Shown piece after piece: positions 39,141 to 49,016 of a DNA stretch of 64,000 nucleotides. Position 1 is the stretch's first letter. The number at the start of each line of letters is the position of its first letter. The DNA is from Bacteroidaceae bacterium (GTDB lineage Bacteria > Bacteroidota > Bacteroidia > Bacteroidales > Bacteroidaceae): the NCBI GenBank assembly GCA_017529865.1, contig JAFXNA010000045.1, forward strand, positions 1 through 64,000, written 5' to 3'. The translations under genes were made by a program, and so were the position numbers. The notes under the pieces were generated by a model. The model saw only the letters and a list, made by a program, of their open reading frames with translations, was not told the origin of the DNA and did not search any database.

Positions 39141-39905
39141 CTATCCTTTTTTTTCTATATTCTTTAGGAATTGTTCTGCTCTTTCTAAATCTTCAGGCGT
39201 ATCGATTCCTATCGTCTCGATGTCGGACACTCCTACCTTAATTTTATATCCATTCTCCAACCAACGCAACTGCTCTAACGATTCTGTCAGTTCGAGAGAC
39301 GATTGAGGTAGTTGGGTAATCTCACTTAGCACCTTCGTGCGATAGGCATAGATACCGATATGCTTGTAATAGGTATGACCTGCTAACCAATCTTTTTTTT
39401 CTTTTCCACGCGTAAACGGGATGATGGAACGTGAGAAATACAACGCTTCCATTCGGCAGTTAACCACCACCTTTGGTGAGTTGACATTCTCTAACATTGT
39501 AAAACCGTCAGTTGGTGTGAAGGGTTTTACAAGTGTGGCAATCCCTACCGATGCATCATCAAAGCACGCTTTGATGGCAGCTATCTGCTGAGGTTGGATG
39601 AAGGGTTCATCTCCCTGAATGTTCACCACCACATCGTTAGCCGTCAGTTGCATCTGACTTGCAGCTTCCCAACAACGATCGGTACCGCTGCGACATTCTG
39701 TACTAGTCATCACCACCTTGCCTCCGAACGCCTTCACGGCCTGTTCTATACGCTCATCGTCGGTGGCTACATACACGTCGTCAAGTTGGTCAAGCACCTG
39801 ATTGTACACACGTTCAATCACTCGTTTTCCACCCAACATCGCCAGCGGTTTGGCAGGAAAACGGGTGGACGCATAACGTGCCGGTATGATTCCTACGTAT
39901 TTCAT
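39141..39905 (-). CDS. kdsB: 3-deoxy-manno-octulosonate cytidylyltransferase
   Basis: Activates Kdo with CTP to CMP-Kdo for LPS inner core synthesis. 254 residues begin MKYVGIIPARYASTRFPAKP (nucleotide-binding signature). DEPFIQPQQI after VVNIQGD near 95 and the C-terminal ELTESLEQLRWLENGYKIKV are also typical KdsB motifs. Its start overlaps the PBP1A stop by 4 bp (ATGA), coupling LPS and peptidoglycan genes; lptD is on the same strand further downstream. Confidence 0.96.
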   Translation of the reverse strand: MKYVGIIPARYASTRFPAKPLAMLGGKRVIERVYNQVLDQLDDVYVATDDERIEQAVKAFGGKVVMTSTECRSGTDRCWEAASQMQLTANDVVVNIQGDEPFIQPQQIAAIKACFDDASVGIATLVKPFTPTDGFTMLENVNSPKVVVNCRMEALYFSRSIIPFTRGKEKKDWLAGHTYYKHIGIYAYRTKVLSEITQLPQSSLELTESLEQLRWLENGYKIKVGVSDIETIGIDTPEDLERAEQFLKNIEKKG

Positions 39906-42274
39906 TGGAATGCCTCGTCTATCTGGTTCTCGTTTTCGTCTACTACACCCTGTCCACCATACTCCAGACTACGGAGTTCATCAAGTGCATCGTAACAAGG
40001 GTCAAAGTCCTCTGGCTGTACAAATGTCTGGTCTTGGTCAATGCCAAATCGACCATCTCTGTACACCTTATCCATAAATTTATGGTAGATAGGCAAAGCA
40101 GCACGTGCACCTTGACCATAACTCATAGAATCGAAGTGGATGTCGCGATCGTCGCCACCTACCCATGCACCAACTACAAGACGCGGTGTGAAGCCCATAA
40201 ACCAACCATCAGCTTGTGAGTTGGTTGTACCGGTCTTACCTCCCATATCAGCACGAATAGAAGAACGCAGGGAACGACCTGTACCACTATTGATAACACC
40301 ACGAAGCATTGTTACCATCTGATAAGCGGCTTCAGGTGAGAGTACTTCGTTTGTGCGAGGCATAAATGTGGCTACAACATTGCCATCAGCATCCTCGATT
40401 CGCGTAACACAAAGTGGAGCCGTACGTAGACCTTGGTTAGCAAAAGCGGTATAACCACTGACCATCTCACCTATACTGATGTCGCAAGTGCCAAGACACA
40501 GCGTCAGGTTCGGCTCTATATTCACCGTACGAATACCAAACTGACGTAACAAATTGATGAAGTTCTCGGGACGCAACATATCTATCAGACGTACACTCGC
40601 CTGGTTGCTTGATGCGGCAAGTGCAGCGGCAAGTGAACGATAACCACCTACACCTCCTTTTGGAGCCCAACCACCTATATTTACTTGCGCAGTATTAATT
40701 TCATCACACGGTGTCCAACCGTTCATCATGGCCAAACTATAGAGATAAGGCTTGATGGTTGAACCCACCTGACGACGACCTCCATGATATCCCATCACAT
40801 TGTCATATTGGAAATGTTTGAAGTCAAGTCCGGGAACGTATGCCCGAACATATCCTGTCAAAGGATCCATCGCCATCATGGCACCACGCAAGAACTTTTT
40901 GTAATAAAGGATTGAGTCACGAGGTGTCATCTCTGTCTCATATTCTGAACAGGTTCCGTCTTTCTCGTATTTCAGCAGTGTCATCGTTACTTTCGTATTG
41001 AACGCTGTTTGAATCTCCTGTTCTGAATAGCCTGCCTCTTTCAAAACGCGATAGCGTTCCGACTGCTTCATGGCACGATTAATGATTCGCTCTACCCTGG
41101 CTTTATCCACACCGATATATGGGAAAGTAGAATAACGATTCTTCAGATTGTCGAACGCTGGCTGCAAGTACTTTGCCACATGTTCACGCACAGCCTCTTC
41201 AGCATATTTCTGCATACGTGTATCAAGCGTAGTATAAACTTTCAATCCATCGGTATAGATATTATAGTTGTCACCGTTCTTCTTCTTGTTCTTATTACAC
41301 CATCCGAACAAGGGGTCAGTTTCCCATGCCAATGAATCATCATAGTAGAACTGATATTGCCATGAGGCATAATCATCACGGTTTGGCTTCTTGGCCATCA
41401 TAATCTGACGAAGATATTCTCGCAAATAAGGGGCAATGCCTTCGTTATGATTTGCAATCTTGAACAAAGACACATCAATCGGCATCTTTGATGTTTCATT
41501 AAACTGTTGTTGTGTGATATATCCCGCTTTCAACATCTGCTGCAACACAACATTACGACGCTCCATACACACTGCATTATCACGAACAGGATTATATAAT
41601 GATGGGTTCTTACACATTCCCACCAGCACAGCACATTCATTCAGATTAAGGTCGAAAGGAGCCTTACCGAAGTATGTGTTAGCAGCACTCTTAATACCAA
41701 CTGCGTTGTAGAGGAAGTCAAACTGATTGAGATACATCGCAATGATTTCTTCCTTTGTGTAGTACTTCTCCAGCTCTACAGCGATATACCATTCTATCGG
41801 CTTCTGCATGATACGTCCTTTCAGGTCATGAGCCACATCTGTGTACAACTGCTTTGCTAACTGCTGTGTCAATGTACTACCTCCACCAGCCGATCGGTCG
41901 CCCATAATCAGTGTCTTCACAATGGCACGTCCCAACGCCTTGAAGTCAATACCCGAATGTTCGAAGAATCGTTCGTCCTCAGTAGCCACCAGTGCGTTCA
42001 CAAGATTCTGTGGAATTGAGTCATAAGGTACCATCACACGGTTCTGACTCGCATAACTCCATGTGCCAATCAGCACACCGTCGTCAGAATACACACGCGA
42101 GGCATACTTGTTGATAGGGTTCTGCAACTCCTCAATCTCAGGAATTTCGCCCAACCAACCTTGCGAAATAGAATAGACTAATCCCACACAACTAATCAAC
42201 ACCACAAAGACACAAATCCATATCAGTGCTACACCTTTCGCAACACTCTGCTTCTTTTCTTTTTCCTTATTCAT
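39902..42274 (-). CDS. mrcA: penicillin-binding protein 1A (bifunctional class A PBP)
   Basis: 790 residues. The cytoplasmic N-terminus and one transmembrane helix (GVALIWICVFVVLISCVGLVYS) precede the GT51 domain: ATEDERFFEHSGID with the catalytic Glu, GGSTLTQQLAKQLY, and AMYLNQFDFLYNAVGI. The transpeptidase domain follows with active-site GSTIK (SxxK) near 507, SSNQAS (SxN) near 560 and KTGTT near 670. It polymerises and cross-links peptidoglycan. It is the first gene of a run through kdsB, lipoprotein, PL11, mscS and HD protein. Confidence 0.95.
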   Translation of the reverse strand: MNKEKEKKQSVAKGVALIWICVFVVLISCVGLVYSISQGWLGEIPEIEELQNPINKYASRVYSDDGVLIGTWSYASQNRVMVPYDSIPQNLVNALVATEDERFFEHSGIDFKALGRAIVKTLIMGDRSAGGGSTLTQQLAKQLYTDVAHDLKGRIMQKPIEWYIAVELEKYYTKEEIIAMYLNQFDFLYNAVGIKSAANTYFGKAPFDLNLNECAVLVGMCKNPSLYNPVRDNAVCMERRNVVLQQMLKAGYITQQQFNETSKMPIDVSLFKIANHNEGIAPYLREYLRQIMMAKKPNRDDYASWQYQFYYDDSLAWETDPLFGWCNKNKKKNGDNYNIYTDGLKVYTTLDTRMQKYAEEAVREHVAKYLQPAFDNLKNRYSTFPYIGVDKARVERIINRAMKQSERYRVLKEAGYSEQEIQTAFNTKVTMTLLKYEKDGTCSEYETEMTPRDSILYYKKFLRGAMMAMDPLTGYVRAYVPGLDFKHFQYDNVMGYHGGRRQVGSTIKPYLYSLAMMNGWTPCDEINTAQVNIGGWAPKGGVGGYRSLAAALAASSNQASVRLIDMLRPENFINLLRQFGIRTVNIEPNLTLCLGTCDISIGEMVSGYTAFANQGLRTAPLCVTRIEDADGNVVATFMPRTNEVLSPEAAYQMVTMLRGVINSGTGRSLRSSIRADMGGKTGTTNSQADGWFMGFTPRLVVGAWVGGDDRDIHFDSMSYGQGARAALPIYHKFMDKVYRDGRFGIDQDQTFVQPEDFDPCYDALDELRSLEYGGQGVVDENENQIDEAFQ

Positions 42275-42310
42275 AGTTTACGTATCGTCCTAATAATCAT
42301 AATTCGAGTG

Positions 42311-42318
42311 CAAAGTTA
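42311..42318 (-). promoter_or_regulatory. -7 box of the PBP1A-kdsB operon
   Basis: The minus strand reads TAACTTTG, 36 bp before the PBP1A start codon. Confidence 0.55.
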
Positions 42319-42476
42319 TCAAATTATTATGAATATTACGGTTAAGAGAGCGCAAAAAAACTTGTTTTTTATGCCGAACATTAAAAAATAATGCGTTTTA
42401 GCAAAAAAAAGCGCTCACTTAATCGCTATTTTGAGACATAGATTTAAGATCAATTGTATTATAAAATACAAATTCC

Positions 42477-43970
42477 TTATCGCAGCCAAACTTTCTGTCC
42501 TCCGACGATATTGATACCTTTTGCAGGCTCTGAAAGACGTTGACCTTGCAGGTTGTATACATTTCCATCATCATCCTTCTTCCATCCCACCTCTTCGATA
42601 CCTGTTTCATCTGCAAGGAAATCGAAACTGGCAAGTCCATTGGTGACAGAGATGTTGGTGATCGGTTTGGACATGAAATAGGAGCCATCTACATTCTTGT
42701 TGTTGGTTTTGGCCACAGGAAGCGTATGATTGGTAAGCGCATTGTTGATATTATCGCCATCTATGTAAGGGTAGCCCCACGACTTCACGTAATAGGTCGA
42801 TGTCTTATTATTGGCAGGAATAATACGGTAGTGTGGTTGCTTCGTATCGCCATTGGGAACACCAACCAACCAGACGTACTCATCATAGTCAACATGGAAA
42901 ATAATCAGTCCGCTACCTGGCAAATAAGCATCCCACCCTTCTTGCTGGCGGTTTTCAAGCACATAGTATTCATCTTCCCATCCATCATTGCGAACGAGAT
43001 AGGCTTCTGCCGCCTGACTAAGTGGATACAAATTGTTGACAGAGGTTTTGCTCAAGAGTTCGGTAGGAGTGAGCCATCCCATAAACATACGCTCGTGAGC
43101 AGAATAGTTGCAAGGACAGAAACTCTTTCCGTTATAACAACCATAATCCATCAAATCCCATTCGCGGACAACGGTAGTATTACTATTGTAGAAATCAGGC
43201 AGTCCAAAACAATGACTGTATTCATGGCAAAGGGTACCAAATGCGGTCATAACGGTCGAATTGTTGGCTGTTTCCATAACAACGCAGTAGGTATCGATGA
43301 GGTAGGATTTACCATCGCTACTAACGGAACGAGGCTGACAACCTTTGTGTTCACTGAGCCACCACTGATGTGGCCAGATGCTATTTTTGTCACCATCAAT
43401 ATTCATTCCCTTTCCTGCAAAGACAACGAGTAACTGGTCGATTTCACCATCATCGTTCCAATCATAAGGACTCCAATCTATATCGTACGTGAGGAGCACA
43501 TCAACAATATCATTAATGAGATATTTGGAATTCTCATCGTCTTGCTCGGTACTGCGATACTTCACTCTGCTTTCTGACAACTCAACATACAGAAGGTCGA
43601 ATGTAAGGTCGAACTGCTGATAACTCTGATCGTAGAAGTAGTCATGAACCGAACCTACATAACTGTCTTCATGATAGCCAACCTCGTTGAAGATACGGTT
43701 CCACACAGGCAGAGGATCTGCCTCAAGAAACTTCAAATCGGCAAAAGAAACCAACACTACCAACTGATGACGTTTGCCCTTAAAAGCATCAAGGTTGCGA
43801 GTTGCCCCAGGAACACGACGCGCCTTTGCCATCATCGCTCCACGTTTTTGCAACATCAAGTCACGACGACAACCACGCGGCAGTCCTTCTGTCGCTTCAT
43901 GTGGTATGGATTGCCCCATCGATGACAAAGCAATCCATACCACCATTATGAAAACTCCTAATCTTTTCAT
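42477..43970 (-). CDS. secreted M6-family metalloprotease
   Basis: 497 residues with a signal peptide (MKRLGVFIMVVWIALSSMGQ). The M6 (immune inhibitor A-like) catalytic domain carries the zinc motif HEYSHCFGLPDFY near 250-262, preceded by WSPYDWNDDGEIDQLLVVFAGKG and followed by WDLMDYGCYNG. The C-terminus is DGNVYNLQGQRLSEPAKGIN then IVGGQKVWLR, the sorting-like motif common on Prevotella secreted proteins. It follows the C69 dipeptidase by 14 bp, suggesting joint peptide degradation. A second M6 protein is at 62759 onward with the same layout. Confidence 0.92.
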   Translation of the reverse strand: MKRLGVFIMVVWIALSSMGQSIPHEATEGLPRGCRRDLMLQKRGAMMAKARRVPGATRNLDAFKGKRHQLVVLVSFADLKFLEADPLPVWNRIFNEVGYHEDSYVGSVHDYFYDQSYQQFDLTFDLLYVELSESRVKYRSTEQDDENSKYLINDIVDVLLTYDIDWSPYDWNDDGEIDQLLVVFAGKGMNIDGDKNSIWPHQWWLSEHKGCQPRSVSSDGKSYLIDTYCVVMETANNSTVMTAFGTLCHEYSHCFGLPDFYNSNTTVVREWDLMDYGCYNGKSFCPCNYSAHERMFMGWLTPTELLSKTSVNNLYPLSQAAEAYLVRNDGWEDEYYVLENRQQEGWDAYLPGSGLIIFHVDYDEYVWLVGVPNGDTKQPHYRIIPANNKTSTYYVKSWGYPYIDGDNINNALTNHTLPVAKTNNKNVDGSYFMSKPITNISVTNGLASFDFLADETGIEEVGWKKDDDGNVYNLQGQRLSEPAKGINIVGGQKVWLR

Positions 43971-43984
43971 CTACTGAAACTATT

Positions 43985-45640
43985 TCATTTCATCTTATAC
44001 CGGTTTCCTGTCTCCTTCACGATTCGCTTACCAAATTCGGTAGGATATCCAGGACGCACGGTCGGAGCAGCATAACCATCAGGGGTACGTTCGAACTGAC
44101 CGTCCTTCTCACGCTTCACTACCATATCATTGTGTTTCACCACAAGATAGCGGAAAAGCGATTCCCAACGCTCCATCATTTGGTTGGCTGCACGATTGCT
44201 GTAATTAGCCAAATAACGGCCTACAGCATTTGGCTGACTCTCACATAGTTTCTTACCCTCATTGTCTATATCAGCTATTTCCTTCGCATAAGCTGTCTCG
44301 AGTTCATCGATTGCCTTACGCAAGTCGGGATAAATCTTGCTATAATAAGGGTAAACCATGTTGCTCACAGTGTTCTGCATCCAGAACGCTGACTTCCACG
44401 AGAACACCAATTCGTCCTGTTCGCCTGCGATGCGTACATAGCATTCTGGTATTTCGTTCACGCCACAATACACAGGAGTGTAAGGTACCATATTGGCATC
44501 ATCGTTACCCCACCACACAATACCTCCAACAGCATCTGGCAGCCAACTACGCATCTGACCCACAAATGTAAAACCTGTCTGCTGAGTGCTGGTCGGACGC
44601 TCATTGAAATACTCCTGCTCATCCACCTTGAAACTCAGCGGACTTGGACGGTAAGGCATTGAATATGCACCTGCTCCGAGGTCCTTTGTGATATCGAGTG
44701 CAGTACCCTCATAGTGGTCACGCATACCATTCTTCACATCGGCTACAGAGAGCAAATGGTCGGGTTTCATATAGAGGGGCATCTCTCCCTTCATATCCTC
44801 ACCATTAAGGTAAGGCAGATATTTATCCATTCCACTGACGTGATGATTGAAGAAGCTCCAGGCACGAGCATCGCAATATCGGATACCGCTGAAGTCGAGA
44901 GGATTAAACGCATCACGGAAACTGAAGTCTGCATCCTTACCGGTGAAGTAACCTTTCTCCCTTGCGAACTTTACATTATCCTTATTATAAAGGACATCCT
45001 GCTTGGGGAAAAGTTGGAAATAGCGAGTGATGCGGCTCTGATTGGCATGTGCACAGATGCAGTCGTCAGGAACACGTACAGCTACCCATGCTGCATTGTT
45101 TGAGCCAGGTCCCATACCGACCATCTCCATCACCCACACCTCGTTCTTGTCGGCAATGGTGAAGGTCTCCCCCTCACTGCAATAGCCATACTTAGCCACG
45201 AGATCTGTCATCACTTGGATGGCCTCCCGAGCTGTGCGCGAACGCTCCAATCCAATGTAGATAAGGCTTCCGTAGTCGATGATGCCCTTTGGGTCAACCA
45301 CCTCTTCACGTCCGCCAAACGTGGTTTCGCAGATGCTTACTTGGTTTTCGTTCATCTGTCCCACTACATTGTAAGTACGGGCTGCTTGCGGAATCTCACC
45401 CAGATACTTGTTGGTATCCCACTCATAAATCTTACGCATCTCACCTGCCTGATGAGTACCTCCTACATGACGGTACATATTACCGTACATGCCGTAGGAG
45501 TCGGCATTGTAGCTTACGATCACACTTCCATCCGTTGATGCCTTCTTACCAACGATAAGGTTTGTACAAGCTACAGAATGGAGCATTGGCAACTGCATAC
45601 CAACAATTGCCAATGCTGTCAGAAGAATGTTTCTTTTCAT
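43985..45640 (-). CDS. secreted C69-family dipeptidase
   Basis: 551 residues of an Ntn-hydrolase peptidase. The leader MKRNILLTALAIVGMQLPMLHSVA precedes the nucleophile Cys25 in CTNLIVGKKASTDGSVIVSYNAD, which becomes the N-terminal residue on processing. The domain continues with QVSICETTFGGRE near 106, YGSLIYIGLERSRTAREAI near 130 and EVWVMEMVGMGPG near 170. It splits dipeptides in the periplasm. It lies between a small secreted protein (25 bp) and the M6 protease (14 bp) on the same strand. Confidence 0.93.
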   Translation of the reverse strand: MKRNILLTALAIVGMQLPMLHSVACTNLIVGKKASTDGSVIVSYNADSYGMYGNMYRHVGGTHQAGEMRKIYEWDTNKYLGEIPQAARTYNVVGQMNENQVSICETTFGGREEVVDPKGIIDYGSLIYIGLERSRTAREAIQVMTDLVAKYGYCSEGETFTIADKNEVWVMEMVGMGPGSNNAAWVAVRVPDDCICAHANQSRITRYFQLFPKQDVLYNKDNVKFAREKGYFTGKDADFSFRDAFNPLDFSGIRYCDARAWSFFNHHVSGMDKYLPYLNGEDMKGEMPLYMKPDHLLSVADVKNGMRDHYEGTALDITKDLGAGAYSMPYRPSPLSFKVDEQEYFNERPTSTQQTGFTFVGQMRSWLPDAVGGIVWWGNDDANMVPYTPVYCGVNEIPECYVRIAGEQDELVFSWKSAFWMQNTVSNMVYPYYSKIYPDLRKAIDELETAYAKEIADIDNEGKKLCESQPNAVGRYLANYSNRAANQMMERWESLFRYLVVKHNDMVVKREKDGQFERTPDGYAAPTVRPGYPTEFGKRIVKETGNRYKMK

Positions 45641-45665
45641 TATTATTAATTAATTAAAAAATGCA

Positions 45666-46301
45666 TTAGAATCCTCCTCCGAATCCGCCACCTTGTCCCA
45701 TGTTGCGCATCATTGGAATCATCATAATCATCATGAGGTTATCAACTGTCAGGTCGGCAGCCTCAACATACGACAGAGAATTCTGCTGACCGGTTGAGAA
45801 GAAGATTACTTCATTGAACTTATTATCAGTTACCTTAGCGTATGCCTGCATCGAACCACCCTGCTGCTGGAACATATTAGGGAGTTGCAGACGACGAACA
45901 CCGTCAGCACCTACTTTTGGTTCTGGCATTGCAAAGCCACCCATACCACCACCGCCATCGGTCTGTACGAATTCGATGAGGCTCTTATAGTCCTTCATTG
46001 CTTCGATATCGGCCTTGATAGCTGCTACCTTGTCGGCATTTGGTGTGAGCACCGTATAGCTTTTGATGCTCTTGAGTGATTTTGCCATTTCACCCATATC
46101 AGGCATACCTGGAGCACCGCCACCACCCTGTGCTGGCATCTGGGCAAACATATCAACCATACGTTTCACATCGGCCATCATGTCTTCCGACTTCACGCCC
46201 TGACCTTTGTACTTAGCTACCAATTCACTTGCAGTCTGTGCATTTGCTGTCACTGCGAACAATGCGATGAGCACTGTCAATAATGATTTCATTACTTTCA
46301 T
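45666..46301 (-). CDS. secreted protein, possibly DUF4252-like
   Basis: 211 residues with a signal peptide (MKVMKSLLTVLIALFAVTANAQ). A Gly/Met-rich middle and C-terminus are prominent: MPAQGGGGAPGMPDMGEMAK near 54, TDGGGGMGGFAMPEP near 114, and the end MRNMGQGGGFGGGF. The general layout (helical N-terminal SELVAKYKGQGVKSEDMMADVKRM, strand-rich centre) is reminiscent of DUF4252 proteins of Bacteroidales, but I cannot confirm it. A second ATG at 46292 is also a possible start. It lies between nadC and the C69 peptidase in the same direction. Confidence 0.65.
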   Translation of the reverse strand: MKVMKSLLTVLIALFAVTANAQTASELVAKYKGQGVKSEDMMADVKRMVDMFAQMPAQGGGGAPGMPDMGEMAKSLKSIKSYTVLTPNADKVAAIKADIEAMKDYKSLIEFVQTDGGGGMGGFAMPEPKVGADGVRRLQLPNMFQQQGGSMQAYAKVTDNKFNEVIFFSTGQQNSLSYVEAADLTVDNLMMIMMIPMMRNMGQGGGFGGGF

Positions 46302-46348
46302 AATTTGTTAGGTTTTAAAAATGGATAAATAAATTAATTAGGTATAAA

Positions 46349-47218
46349 TTATATCTTCAATTTACTTGAATCTACTGCCTTGAAACTCATGTCGAGTCCC
46401 TTAACAGAATGTGTCAATGCACCCACGCTGATAAAGTCCACACCACACTCTGCATAGTCACGAATGGTATCATAAGTAATACCGCCCGACGATTCCGTCT
46501 CGTACTTCCCTCCAATCAGTTCTACTGCTTTACGGGTCTGCTCGGGAGTGAAGTTGTCAAGCATGATACGGTCTACCCCACCCACTCTCAGTACTTCGTT
46601 CAACTCATCGAATCCTCGTACCTCAATCTCTATCTTTAGGTCCTTGCCTTTTTCCTTGAGGTATTGGTGACAACGCGTGATGGCATTCTCTATACCACCA
46701 GCAAAGTCAATGTGGTTATCCTTTAGCAGAATCATATCGAACAATCCGATGCGATGGTTCACTCCCCCACCTATCTTCACAGCCTCTTTCTCCAGCATAC
46801 GCATACCAGGAGTGGTCTTGCGAGTGTCGAGAATACGGGTCTTGGTACCCTCCAGTCGCTTTACATACTTGTTCGTCATCGTAGCGATGCCACTCATCCG
46901 CTGCAAGATGTTAAGCATCAAGCGCTCCGTCTGCAACAAACTCTGAATCCGACCTTTCACACTCATCACAATATCACCAGGCTTCACGTGTGCACCATCA
47001 TGGATATACACTTCTACCTCCATCGTGGGGTCGAAACGGTGGAACACCTGCTTGGCAATCTGCTCACCGGCAAAGATACCTTCCTCCTTGATGAGGAGTT
47101 TCGACTCGCTCACTGCGTCCGCAGGAATGCAGCAAAGCGTGGTATGGTCGCCATCACCGATATCTTCTGCAAATGCAAGGTCAATCAATCGGTCGTTGAG
47201 TTCTTCTACTGATAACAT
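46349..47218 (-). CDS. nadC: nicotinate-nucleotide pyrophosphorylase (carboxylating)
   Basis: Converts quinolinate and PRPP to nicotinate mononucleotide in de novo NAD synthesis. The type II phosphoribosyltransferase motifs are AEDIGDGDHTT near 15-25, LNILQRMSGIATMTNKYV near 102-120, TRKTTPGMRMLEKEAVKIGGGVNHRIGLFD near 133-162, LLKDNHIDFAGGIENAI near 164 and SSGGITYDTIRDYAECGVDFISVGALTHSV near the end. Its partner nadA is at 57067-58008. The minus-strand TATATTTG at 47246-47253 is a plausible -7 box. It may be cotranscribed with the three secreted-protein genes downstream. Confidence 0.96.
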   Translation of the reverse strand: MLSVEELNDRLIDLAFAEDIGDGDHTTLCCIPADAVSESKLLIKEEGIFAGEQIAKQVFHRFDPTMEVEVYIHDGAHVKPGDIVMSVKGRIQSLLQTERLMLNILQRMSGIATMTNKYVKRLEGTKTRILDTRKTTPGMRMLEKEAVKIGGGVNHRIGLFDMILLKDNHIDFAGGIENAITRCHQYLKEKGKDLKIEIEVRGFDELNEVLRVGGVDRIMLDNFTPEQTRKAVELIGGKYETESSGGITYDTIRDYAECGVDFISVGALTHSVKGLDMSFKAVDSSKLKI

Positions 47219-47245
47219 AATGATTCGTTATTTATTTTCATGCTG

Positions 47246-47253
47246 CAAATATA
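47246..47253 (-). promoter_or_regulatory. -7 box of nadC
   Basis: The minus strand reads TATATTTG, 28 bp before the nadC ATG; a weak CAAT replaces the -33 element. Confidence 0.45.
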
Positions 47254-47346
47254 CATATTATTTACTATTTGACAATTTCCTATTGACTTTTTTTGTCATT
47301 TTCGTCATTTTTTAATTTTTAAATTCTTTAATTTTTAAATTTTTCC

Positions 47347-47354
47347 TACCTTTG
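47347..47354 (+). promoter_or_regulatory. -7 box of the DUF486-purM unit
   Basis: TACCTTTG, 29 bp before the ATG at 47383. The upstream sequence is repeated AATTTTTAAATT, without a clear TTTG at -33. Confidence 0.55.
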
Positions 47355-47382
47355 CAGGCTGAAAAGAGAATGATAGTAAAAC

Positions 47383-47751
47383 ATGAAAGGATTATACACA
47401 ATACTGCTGTTGATTTGCTCAAACACATTCATGACTTTTGCATGGTATGGAAACCTATTACTCAAGCAGCGCCACATATCTGACGGATGGTCAATGCCCA
47501 AAGTGATTCTTCTGTCGTGGCTCGTGGCAGGAATAGAATACTGCTTCCTCATCCCTGCCAACACCATCGGGTCCGACATTGCAGGAGGCCCCTTCAACCT
47601 CATGCAGCTCAAAGTCATTCAGGAAGTCATCTCCATCAGCGTGTTCACCGTCATTGCCATGATGTGCTTTCAGGGTCAGCAACTCCAATGGAACCATGTC
47701 GCAGCATTCATCTGCCTCATCGCAGCAGTATGTTTTGTTTTTTATAAATAG
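47383..47751 (+). CDS. DUF486 / DMT-type small membrane protein
   Basis: 122 residues with four predicted transmembrane segments: ILLLICSNTFMTFAWYGNLLL, VILLSWLVAGIEYCFLIP, LKVIQEVISISVFTVIAMMC and VAAFICLIAAVCFVFY. The family signature ISDGWSMPKVILLSWLVAGIEYCFLIPANTIG and PFNLMQLKVIQEVIS marks DUF486, related to small multidrug-resistance-like transporters. The substrate is unknown. It is 3 bp before purM, with which it is probably cotranscribed. Confidence 0.9.
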   Translation: MKGLYTILLLICSNTFMTFAWYGNLLLKQRHISDGWSMPKVILLSWLVAGIEYCFLIPANTIGSDIAGGPFNLMQLKVIQEVISISVFTVIAMMCFQGQQLQWNHVAAFICLIAAVCFVFYK

Positions 47752-47754
47752 ATT

Positions 47755-48921
47755 ATGGATAATCAACGTTATATGATGCGCGGCGTGAGTGCCGCTAAAG
47801 AAGATGTGCACAACGCCATCAAGAACATCGACAAGGGTATCTTTCCCCAGGCATTCTGTAAGATCATCCCCGACATCCTCGGTGGCGACCCTGAGTACTG
47901 TAACATCATGCATGCCGACGGGGCAGGCACCAAGTCTAGCCTTGCCTATATATATTGGCGAGAGACAGGCGACCTCTCCGTATGGAAAGGCATCGCACAA
48001 GATGCACTCATCATGAACACCGACGATCTGCTCTGTGTCGGTGCAGTGGATAATATCCTTGTCTCAAGCACCATCGGACGCAACAAGATGCTCATCCCTG
48101 GCGAAATCATCTCAGCCATCATCAATGGAACAGATGAACTCATGGCCGAACTACGCGACATGGGAATCGGCATCTACGGCACAGGAGGCGAAACTGCCGA
48201 TGTGGGTGACCTTGTACGCACCATCATTGTCGATTCCACCGTCACCTGCCGCATGCGTCGCGCAGATGTCATCAACAACGCCAACATCCGTCCTGGAGAT
48301 GTCATTGTAGGACTTTCTTCCACTGGTCAGGCCACCTACGAACACCACTACAACGGCGGTATGGGCAGTAACGGACTCACCTCAGCACGTCACGATGTGT
48401 TTGCCAAATACCTTGCAGAAAAGTATCCCGAAAGCTACGACAAAGCCGTTCCAGAGGACCTCGTCTATAGCGGTCATTACAAACTTAATGATGCAGTTGA
48501 CGGAACACCTGTCAATGCAGGGCAACTTGTCTTATCACCAACAAGAACTTATGCACCGGTAGTGAAGAAACTCTTGGACGAACTGCGTCCAAAGATTCAC
48601 GGAATGGTACACTGCACCGGAGGAGCACAAACAAAGGTGCTGCATTTTGTGGGAGAAAATTGCCGTGTCATCAAAGACAACATGTTCCCTGTTCCCCCAC
48701 TCTTCCGCATCATTCACGAAGAAAGCCAGACCGACTGGGCAGAGATGTACAAAGTATTCAACATGGGACACCGCCTCGAAGTATATCTTTCTCCCGAGGA
48801 TGCACAGCAGGTCATTGACATCTCACGCTCATTCAATATTGATGCTCAAGTTGTGGGCCACATCGAAGAAGGTCCACGCAGTCTCACCATCCAGAGTGAG
48901 TACGGCACATTCAATTATTGA
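47755..48921 (+). CDS. purM: phosphoribosylformylglycinamidine cyclo-ligase (AIR synthase)
   Basis: Fifth step of purine synthesis. The 388-residue PurM fold includes MMRGVSAAKEDVHNAIKNID, MHADGAGTKSSLAYIYW near 52, DALIMNTDDLLCVGA near 83, MGIGIYGTGGETADVGDL near 136, GDVIVGLSSTGQATYEHHYNGGMGSNGL near 180, and HCTGGAQTKVLHF near 284. The order of motifs is normal, though the sequence belongs to the longer Bacteroidetes type. Single terminator downstream. Confidence 0.93.
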   Translation: MDNQRYMMRGVSAAKEDVHNAIKNIDKGIFPQAFCKIIPDILGGDPEYCNIMHADGAGTKSSLAYIYWRETGDLSVWKGIAQDALIMNTDDLLCVGAVDNILVSSTIGRNKMLIPGEIISAIINGTDELMAELRDMGIGIYGTGGETADVGDLVRTIIVDSTVTCRMRRADVINNANIRPGDVIVGLSSTGQATYEHHYNGGMGSNGLTSARHDVFAKYLAEKYPESYDKAVPEDLVYSGHYKLNDAVDGTPVNAGQLVLSPTRTYAPVVKKLLDELRPKIHGMVHCTGGAQTKVLHFVGENCRVIKDNMFPVPPLFRIIHEESQTDWAEMYKVFNMGHRLEVYLSPEDAQQVIDISRSFNIDAQVVGHIEEGPRSLTIQSEYGTFNY

Positions 48922-48946
48922 TGTCCCTTTTTCCTTATATATATAA

Positions 48947-48987
48947 AAGCAAGGTACCCGACACAAAATCGAGTACCTTGCTTTTTT
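48947..48987 (+). terminator. terminator of the purM unit
   Basis: AAGCAAGGTAC (48947-48957) pairs with GTACCTTGCTT (48973-48983), an 11-bp stem followed by T residues; it may also serve the opposing TlpA-type gene's transcript. Confidence 0.8.
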
Positions 48988-49016
48988 GTAATACTGTAGT
49001 CAAGAGTTATTTTTAT

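Noticed and set aside
42540..43433. 297-codon plus-strand frame opposite the M6 protease
   Set aside because: It is antisense to a gene with an intact HEYSH motif and signal peptide and shows no recognisable domain.
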